DNA of 64,000 bases from Cellulomonas sp. S1-8 (GTDB taxonomy: Bacteria > Actinomycetota > Actinomycetes > Actinomycetales > Cellulomonadaceae): NCBI RefSeq assembly GCF_026184235.1, contig NZ_CP110806.1, positions 2,666,001 through 2,730,000 of the forward strand. Direction: 5' to 3'. Below are positions 59,179 to 64,000 of this stretch, one piece after another (positions within the stretch are counted from its first letter, which is position 1; each line of letters opens with the position of its first letter). The position numbers were made by a program, and so were the translations under genes. The notes below the pieces were generated by a model, which worked only from the letters and a program-made list of their open reading frames with translations, ran no database searches and was not told the DNA's origin.

Positions 59179-59861
59179 AGCGCGACCCGCGCGATCCGGT
59201 CGGCGGCCTCGCGCGGGCTCAGGACGCGCGACACGTCGTCGGCGACGTGCACGGCCTGCGTGCACACCGCGGCGACGAGCTCGGGGTCGTGCGTGGCGAT
59301 GAGCACCGCGCCGCCCGCGTCCCGCTCCGCGCGTAGCCGGTCGGCGAGACGCGCGCGCATGCGCTGGTCGAGGCGCTGCTCGGGCTCGTCGAGGACGAGC
59401 AGCGAGCGCGGCCGTGCGAAGCCGGCGGCCAGCAGCAGGCGCCGGCGCTGCCCCGACGACAGGGACACGGGCGTGGCGCGCGCGTGGTCGGCGAGCCCGA
59501 ACTCCGTCAGCAGGTCCGCGACCTCGTCCTGCGCGTCGAGGACGCCGTGCCCGCGAGCCGTCAGGTACAGGTGCTCGGACACGGTCAGCGCCGGGAAGTA
59601 CGCGTCGTCGTCGAGCACGGAGGACACCTCCCGCCGGAACCACGCCTCACGCTCGTCGACGGGCCGGCCGAGGACCTCGATGGTGCCGACGATCGGGTCA
59701 AGGAGCCCGAGGACGGTCTTGAGGACCGTCGACTTGCCGGACCCGTTCGCGCCGACCAGCGCCAGCGCGCGGCCCGCGCCGAGCGTGAACGAGACGGGAG
59801 CGCACACAGGTGCCGCTCCGTAGCCGACCTGCAGATCACGGACGCGCACCACCGGAGCCAT
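59175..59861 (-). CDS. ABC transporter ATP-binding protein
   Basis: A 228-residue ATPase. Walker A is GANGSGKST near 38, the signature SLSSGQRRRLLLAAGFA, Walker B LLVLDEPEQRLD with the H-loop IATHDP. The Q-loop region VSSVLDDDAYFPALTVSEHL lacks the usual Gln. ATG 59859-59861 follows TACCCT and six bases. It pairs with the following permease gene. Confidence 0.94.
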   Translation of the reverse strand: MAPVVRVRDLQVGYGAAPVCAPVSFTLGAGRALALVGANGSGKSTVLKTVLGLLDPIVGTIEVLGRPVDEREAWFRREVSSVLDDDAYFPALTVSEHLYLTARGHGVLDAQDEVADLLTEFGLADHARATPVSLSSGQRRRLLLAAGFARPRSLLVLDEPEQRLDQRMRARLADRLRAERDAGGAVLIATHDPELVAAVCTQAVHVADDVSRVLSPREAADRIARVAL

Positions 59862-59867
59862 GCGGTC

Positions 59868-59873
59868 AGGGTA
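59868..59873 (-). promoter_or_regulatory. -10 hexamer of the ABC exporter operon, leaderless type
   Basis: TACCCT followed by six bases and ATG 59859-59861. Confidence 0.5.
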
Positions 59874-59962
59874 GTCAGCGCCGGGGCGTCGCCGGACCGC
59901 GGGGTCGCGCGGGCCGGGTCGGGCCGGCGTGCGGGCCGGGCCGGCGGGCGCGAGGCGGGCGG

Positions 59963-62206
59963 TCAGGCCCGCTCGAGGAACTCCTCGCGCTCCCCGGCCA
60001 GCGACGCCTCGATGGCCGCCTGCAGCGCCGGCCACGCGTCGAGGTCGGCGTCCTGGTCCACGAGCGCGCGGGCGTCGGTGCGCGCGGTCGCGATGACGTC
60101 GGCGTCCCGCGTCACCCGCAGGAGCCGCAGCGAGCTGCCGCGCCCGTGCTGCGCCGCTCCCAGGACGTCACCCTCGTGCCGCAGCTCGAGGTCGAGCGCC
60201 GCGAGCTCGAAGCCGTCGGTCGTCGCGGCCAGCGTCTCGAGCCGGGTGTGCGCGTCGGTCCCCTGCGCGGCCGCGCTCACCAGCAGGCACAGGCCCGGGC
60301 GCGACCCTCGCCCGACCCGGCCCCGCAGCTGGTGCAACTGCGAGAGCCCGAACCGGTCCGCGTCGAGGACCACCATGACGGTCGCGTCCGGCACGTCGAC
60401 GCCGACCTCCACGACCGTGGTCGAGACGAGCACGGGCGTCTGCCCCGAGCCGAACGCGGCGAACGCGCGGTCCTTCTCCTCGGGCGCCAGGCGGCCGTGC
60501 AGCACGCCGATCCCGATCCCCGCGAGGTCCGGCCGCGCGCGCAGCTCCTCGGCGACGTCGAGGACGGCACGCAGCGGGCGGCGCTGCCCGGCATCCGGTG
60601 CCCCGACCGTGGGGTCCGCGGCGGCGACCAGGTCGGTCCCGTCCTCGTCGGCCGGGTCACCGGCGGTGGCGTCGCCGTCGATGCGCGGGCACACGACGTA
60701 GGCGCGTCCGCCGCCGTCCACCTCCTCGCGCACGCGCTGCCAGGTGCGGTCCGTCCAGCGCGGGTTGTCGGCCGGCACGGTGTGCGTCGTGATGCCCTGG
60801 CGCCCCGCGGGCACCTCGCTCAGCACCGACGTCTCCAGGTCGCCGAACACCGTCATCGCGACGGTGCGCGGGATGGGCGTGGCCGTCATGACGAGCGTGT
60901 GCGGCGTGCTGCCCGCCTTGGCCCGCAGCGCGTCGCGCTGCTCGACGCCGAAGCGGTGCTGCTCGTCGACGACGACGAGCCCCAGCTCGGCGAACTGCAC
61001 GTCCGGCGAGAGCAGCGCGTGGGTGCCGACGACGATGCCGGCCGCGCCGCTCGCGGCGTCGAGCATCGCCGCACGGCGCGCCGCGACGGGCAGCGACCCG
61101 GTGAGCAGCGCGACGCGCGTCGCCAGGGTCGCGCCACCGAGGAACCCGCCGTCGGCGAGGTCCCCCAGGAGCGCACGCAGGGTGCGCGCGTGCTGCGCCG
61201 CCAGCACCTCGGTGGGGGCGAGCAGGGCGGCCTGCCCGCCGGCGTCGACGACCTGCAGCATCGCGCGCAGCGCGACGACGGTCTTGCCCGAGCCGACCTC
61301 GCCCTGCAGCAGCCGCTGCATGGGCCGCGGGGCCGCGAGCTCGGCGGCGACCTCCTCGCCGACCGCCCGCTGCCCGGCCGTGAGCGTGAACGGCAGGCGC
61401 GCGTCGAACGCGTCGAGCAGTCCGTCGGCGCGCCGGGGCCGCGCGACGGCCTCCTCCCGGGCGACGCGGGCACGTCGGCGCGCGAGCTCCGCCTGCAGCA
61501 CGAGCGCCTCCTCGTACCGCAGCCGCGCACGCCCCCGCTGCCACTGCGCCTCGTCCTGCGGGACGTGGACGAGCCGCAGCGCCTCGACGAGCGTCGGCAG
61601 CCCGTCGCGCGCGAGCAGGTGGCCCGGCACGGGATCCGGGACGTCCTCCTCCCGCAGTGGGTCCAGCACGGTGCGGACGGCCTGGGCCACCTTCCAGGAC
61701 TCGAATCCCGCGACGGCCGGGTAGACGGGGATGGGCCGGCCGGCCTCGACGAGGGCCTCGTCCTCGTCGTGGCCGTCCTCGTCGGCGCCGAAGAGCCTGC
61801 ACTCGGGGTGCATCAGCTGCAGCGTGTCCCGGTAGAGCGAGACCTCGCCGGTGAACAGGCCGCGCCGGCCGGGGCGCAGCTGCCCCTGCCGCCACTCCAG
61901 CTTCTTGACGTGCGACGCGAAGAACGTGAGCTCGATACGGCTGTGCCCGTCGGTGATGGTCGACTGCAGCAGGCCGCGACCCTGGGCGGTCGGCCGCAGC
62001 GACGAGCGCACGACCTCGGCGACGACCGTCACGTGCTCACCGACGCGCAGGCTCGCCATGTCGGTGAGCGTGCCCGGCTCGGCGTACCGGCGCGGGTAGT
62101 GGCGCAGCAGGTCGCCGGACGTCTCCAGGCCGAGCTTGCCCAGCGCCTTCGCGGTCCGGGCGTTGAGCCGCGTCAGGGGGACCGTCAGTGGGTCGGCGGC
62201 GAGCAC
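59963..62206 (-). CDS. recG: ATP-dependent DNA helicase RecG
   Basis: Reverses and resolves stalled replication forks and Holliday junctions. The 747 residues have an N-terminal wedge/OB region, then Walker A LLQGEVGSGKTVVALRAML, the DEQHRFGVEQR box, TATPIPRTVAMTVFGDLE and the RecG-specific QLHQLRGRVGRGSRPGLCLL. An acidic insert of about 30 residues (GDATAGDPADEDGTD) lies between motifs. GTG 62204-62206 starts one base after the stop of the DAK-type gene. Confidence 0.97.
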   Translation of the reverse strand: MLAADPLTVPLTRLNARTAKALGKLGLETSGDLLRHYPRRYAEPGTLTDMASLRVGEHVTVVAEVVRSSLRPTAQGRGLLQSTITDGHSRIELTFFASHVKKLEWRQGQLRPGRRGLFTGEVSLYRDTLQLMHPECRLFGADEDGHDEDEALVEAGRPIPVYPAVAGFESWKVAQAVRTVLDPLREEDVPDPVPGHLLARDGLPTLVEALRLVHVPQDEAQWQRGRARLRYEEALVLQAELARRRARVAREEAVARPRRADGLLDAFDARLPFTLTAGQRAVGEEVAAELAAPRPMQRLLQGEVGSGKTVVALRAMLQVVDAGGQAALLAPTEVLAAQHARTLRALLGDLADGGFLGGATLATRVALLTGSLPVAARRAAMLDAASGAAGIVVGTHALLSPDVQFAELGLVVVDEQHRFGVEQRDALRAKAGSTPHTLVMTATPIPRTVAMTVFGDLETSVLSEVPAGRQGITTHTVPADNPRWTDRTWQRVREEVDGGGRAYVVCPRIDGDATAGDPADEDGTDLVAAADPTVGAPDAGQRRPLRAVLDVAEELRARPDLAGIGIGVLHGRLAPEEKDRAFAAFGSGQTPVLVSTTVVEVGVDVPDATVMVVLDADRFGLSQLHQLRGRVGRGSRPGLCLLVSAAAQGTDAHTRLETLAATTDGFELAALDLELRHEGDVLGAAQHGRGSSLRLLRVTRDADVIATARTDARALVDQDADLDAWPALQAAIEASLAGEREEFLERA

Positions 62207-62207
62207 G

Positions 62208-63707
62208 TCAGTCGACCCCCAGCCACCAGCCGTGGCCGACCGCCGGGCCGGCGAGGACCACCTCGAGCTGCGGGTGCGCGTCGGTGGCACGGGCCGCGAC
62301 CGCACGCGCCGCGTCGCCGTCGACGTCGTCCCCGTGGACCAGCGTGACGCTCTGCGCTGCCGGGGCCCGAGCCAGCAGGCCGGCGAGCGCGGTCGGGACG
62401 GCGTCCGGACCGCTCGGTGTGGCGCTGCGCAGGCGTCCCAGCGCCTGCCGTCCGGCGTCCGGGCTCACCTCGGGGTCGGCCACGAGCGCGAGGCACACGA
62501 CCACCGCGGGTCCGTCACCCGACGTCGTCAGCAGGTCGTACGGGCCGTCGACGTCCGCACCCCCCGCCTCCGGGCCGTCGAGGACGGCCGCGACGCCCGC
62601 GTCGACCACGACCGCCCGGCCCGCCCGGGTGTCCGCCGCGGCACGCGCGACCTGGCCCGCGTCGGGCACCGGCCCGACCAGGGTGACCGCGCCGCACGTC
62701 GCGTACCAGGCCGCCAGCCCGGCCGACGCCGTCAGGACGACGAGCCCGCGCGCGACGGGGGCGGGCTCGTCGACGCGCCGCACGACCACCTGCTCGCGCG
62801 CGTCCGGCGGCACCAGCCCGATCGCCGCCGCGGGGTCGTCGCAGTGCACGTGCGCGTGCTGCAGCCCGCCGGCGTCGACCACGGCGACGGCGTCGCCCAC
62901 GTCCAGCAGGTCGTGGGCAAGTGCGGCCACGCCCGGCCACGTGGGGCGCACGAGCATCATCACCTCGAAGGCGCCGCCGGCGGCGGGTGCGCGGCCGGCC
63001 ACGACCCCCGGACCGGCCTGCGGCAGCCAGCGCAGGTCGACGTCGGCCTCGGCCTGCGGAGGCCCGCCGTGGCGCAGCGTGCGCACCAGCGCGTCGAGGA
63101 CGACGAGCAGCGCGCACGCCCCCGCGTCGACCACCTGGGCGGCCCGCAGGACGTCGTGCGCCGCGCTGAGCCGGCCCAGGTCCGCGCGCGCCGCGTCCGC
63201 CGCCGCCGCCAGGACGTCCGCCGGCGATCCCGGCGACTCCCCCGCGACGCGACGCGCGTGGACCGCGACCTCGCGGGCCACCGTGAGGACCGTGCCCTCC
63301 TGCGGGTCGGGCACCGCGTCGCGGGCCGCACGGGCGCCCCGCTCGAGCGCGCCGACGAGCGTCCCGGTCCCGACGTCACCGCCCGCGCCGCCCGCCAGCC
63401 CGGCGGCGAAGCCGACGAGCCACTGGCTGAGGATGATGCCGGAGTTGCCCCGCGCGGCACGCGCTGCGCCGTGCGCGAAGGTCGCCGCCAGCACCGCCGC
63501 TCCCCCGTCGCCGGGGTCCGCCGCCACGGCGGCGGCACCGCCCGCGACGGTGAGGGTCACGTTGGTGCCGGTGTCCGCGTCGGGCACCGGGAAGACGTTG
63601 ACCGCGTCGATGCGCTCACGCGCCGCACGGCACGCGATCAGCGCACCCGCCGCCCAGGCCCGCACCGCGGCACCGTCGAGCGCGACCTGCCGCGACACGA
63701 CCTCCAC
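62208..63707 (-). CDS. DAK2/DegV-fused kinase-like protein
   Basis: A 499-residue protein of the YloV/Rv2974c type, in Firmicutes known as the fatty-acid kinase FakA. The N-terminal DAK2 ATP-binding domain shows VNVFPVPDADTGTNVTLTV and ARAARGNSGIILSQWLVGFA. The C-terminal half resembles the DAK phosphatase-like/DegV-fold part (GDAVAVVDAGGLQHAHVHCD). Since a DegV protein is encoded at 2.4-3.3 kb, the two could form a fatty-acid kinase pair; this is inference. GTG 63705-63707 has GGAGAGG six bases upstream; GTG 63713 is an alternative. Confidence 0.88.
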   Translation of the reverse strand: MEVVSRQVALDGAAVRAWAAGALIACRAARERIDAVNVFPVPDADTGTNVTLTVAGGAAAVAADPGDGGAAVLAATFAHGAARAARGNSGIILSQWLVGFAAGLAGGAGGDVGTGTLVGALERGARAARDAVPDPQEGTVLTVAREVAVHARRVAGESPGSPADVLAAAADAARADLGRLSAAHDVLRAAQVVDAGACALLVVLDALVRTLRHGGPPQAEADVDLRWLPQAGPGVVAGRAPAAGGAFEVMMLVRPTWPGVAALAHDLLDVGDAVAVVDAGGLQHAHVHCDDPAAAIGLVPPDAREQVVVRRVDEPAPVARGLVVLTASAGLAAWYATCGAVTLVGPVPDAGQVARAAADTRAGRAVVVDAGVAAVLDGPEAGGADVDGPYDLLTTSGDGPAVVVCLALVADPEVSPDAGRQALGRLRSATPSGPDAVPTALAGLLARAPAAQSVTLVHGDDVDGDAARAVAARATDAHPQLEVVLAGPAVGHGWWLGVD

Positions 63708-64000
63708 CCGCACCCTCTCCCTCACCTCCGGAACCGCCGGACCTCGGCCCACCACCGACCGCGCCTCCTGCGGGCGACGCCCGGGACTCCCGGGGCACCC
63801 TCGGCGACCCCCGGGCACCCTGAGCGCGCCCGTGCGTGCCCATGCGCGCCAACTGTGCCGCACCGCACCCACATTTGGGCGCCACCGCCGCGATGGGCTA
63901 GTCTTGCCAGGTTGCCCGGACCCGGTCCGGCACCCCCACCGACCTTCCGACGCACCGTCGTGCGGTCCTGGCCGTCTGGCCGGAACCCACCACGGGAGCG
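63708..64000. other. Right-edge intergenic region with outward promoter
   Basis: No coding pattern is visible. It holds the promoter at 63875-63904 and, downstream, two short inverted repeats (CCGGACC/GGTCCGG and CGACG/CGTCG near 63916-63960). In relatives rpmB (L28) is divergent from the DAK-type gene, so its start probably lies just past 64000. Confidence 0.5.
63875..63904 (+). promoter_or_regulatory. Housekeeping-type promoter facing the right edge
   Basis: TTGGGC (63875-63880), an 18-base spacer and TAGTCT (63899-63904). With no start codon seen in the next 95 bases, its gene must have a leader and begin outside the window. Confidence 0.65.

Overview
The window is very GC-rich, densely coded DNA with many GTG starts, four-base stop/start overlaps and very few AT-rich gaps. 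Gene content and order point to an actinobacterium of the order Micrococcales, most likely a Cellulomonas-like organism; this is inferred from gene order and protein style and was not tested by search. I see no phage, transposon, CRISPR array or plasmid genes. It reads as a core chromosome segment.

Layout. 1-6.3 kb (minus strand): comEC (cut by the left edge), comEA, degV and leuS. 6.3-29.2 kb: a mixed accessory stretch with a HerA-like ATPase, a DtxR/MntR-type metal regulator, a secreted lectin-VanY peptidase, a membrane metallophosphoesterase, an F420-type oxidoreductase, a lipoprotein, a Xi-class GST, a CYTH protein, a membrane alpha/beta hydrolase, a DEAD-box helicase, an ECF sigma factor, VOC and Nudix proteins, a Ycf46-like AAA ATPase, PEP carboxylase and a MarR pair. 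29.3-41.5 kb (minus strand): the conserved actinobacterial block rne, rplU, rpmA, obgE, proB, proA, a small membrane protein, nadD, a frameshifted proline-rich membrane protein, rsfS, a GpgP-like phosphatase and tRNA-Ala. 41.9-50.6 kb: cydABDC followed by a DosS-like GAF histidine kinase, with a DosR-like regulator convergent to it. 50.6-64 kb: a 2-hydroxyacid dehydrogenase, then on the minus strand the sepIVA-like/yceD/rpmF/rnc/mutM block with coaD, a GNAT protein, a DUF899 protein, an ABC exporter pair with rsmD, recG and a DAK-type protein. The right edge carries a promoter pointing out of the window.

Two results stand out. First, a near-perfect DosR (DevR) box, GGGAC-CTTG-GTCCC, lies upstream of cydA, centred about 41-42 bp before the likely transcription start. 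The operon it would control ends with a DosS-like kinase that keeps a candidate heme histidine, and a DosR-like regulator lies next to it. This suggests a self-contained hypoxia circuit in which cytochrome bd and its own sensor are induced together. Second, at twelve genes a TANNNT hexamer sits exactly 6 or 7 bases before the start codon. That is the architecture of leaderless transcripts, and it helped choose several starts.

A single missing base in a five-base G run breaks the proline-rich gene between nadD and rsfS. Other points of interest are a MarR operator-like palindrome fused to its promoter, an eleven-base tandem repeat that puts stops in all three frames after the CYTH gene, and a 28-base perfect palindrome after rne. 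I did not find a convincing wholly new multi-gene system.
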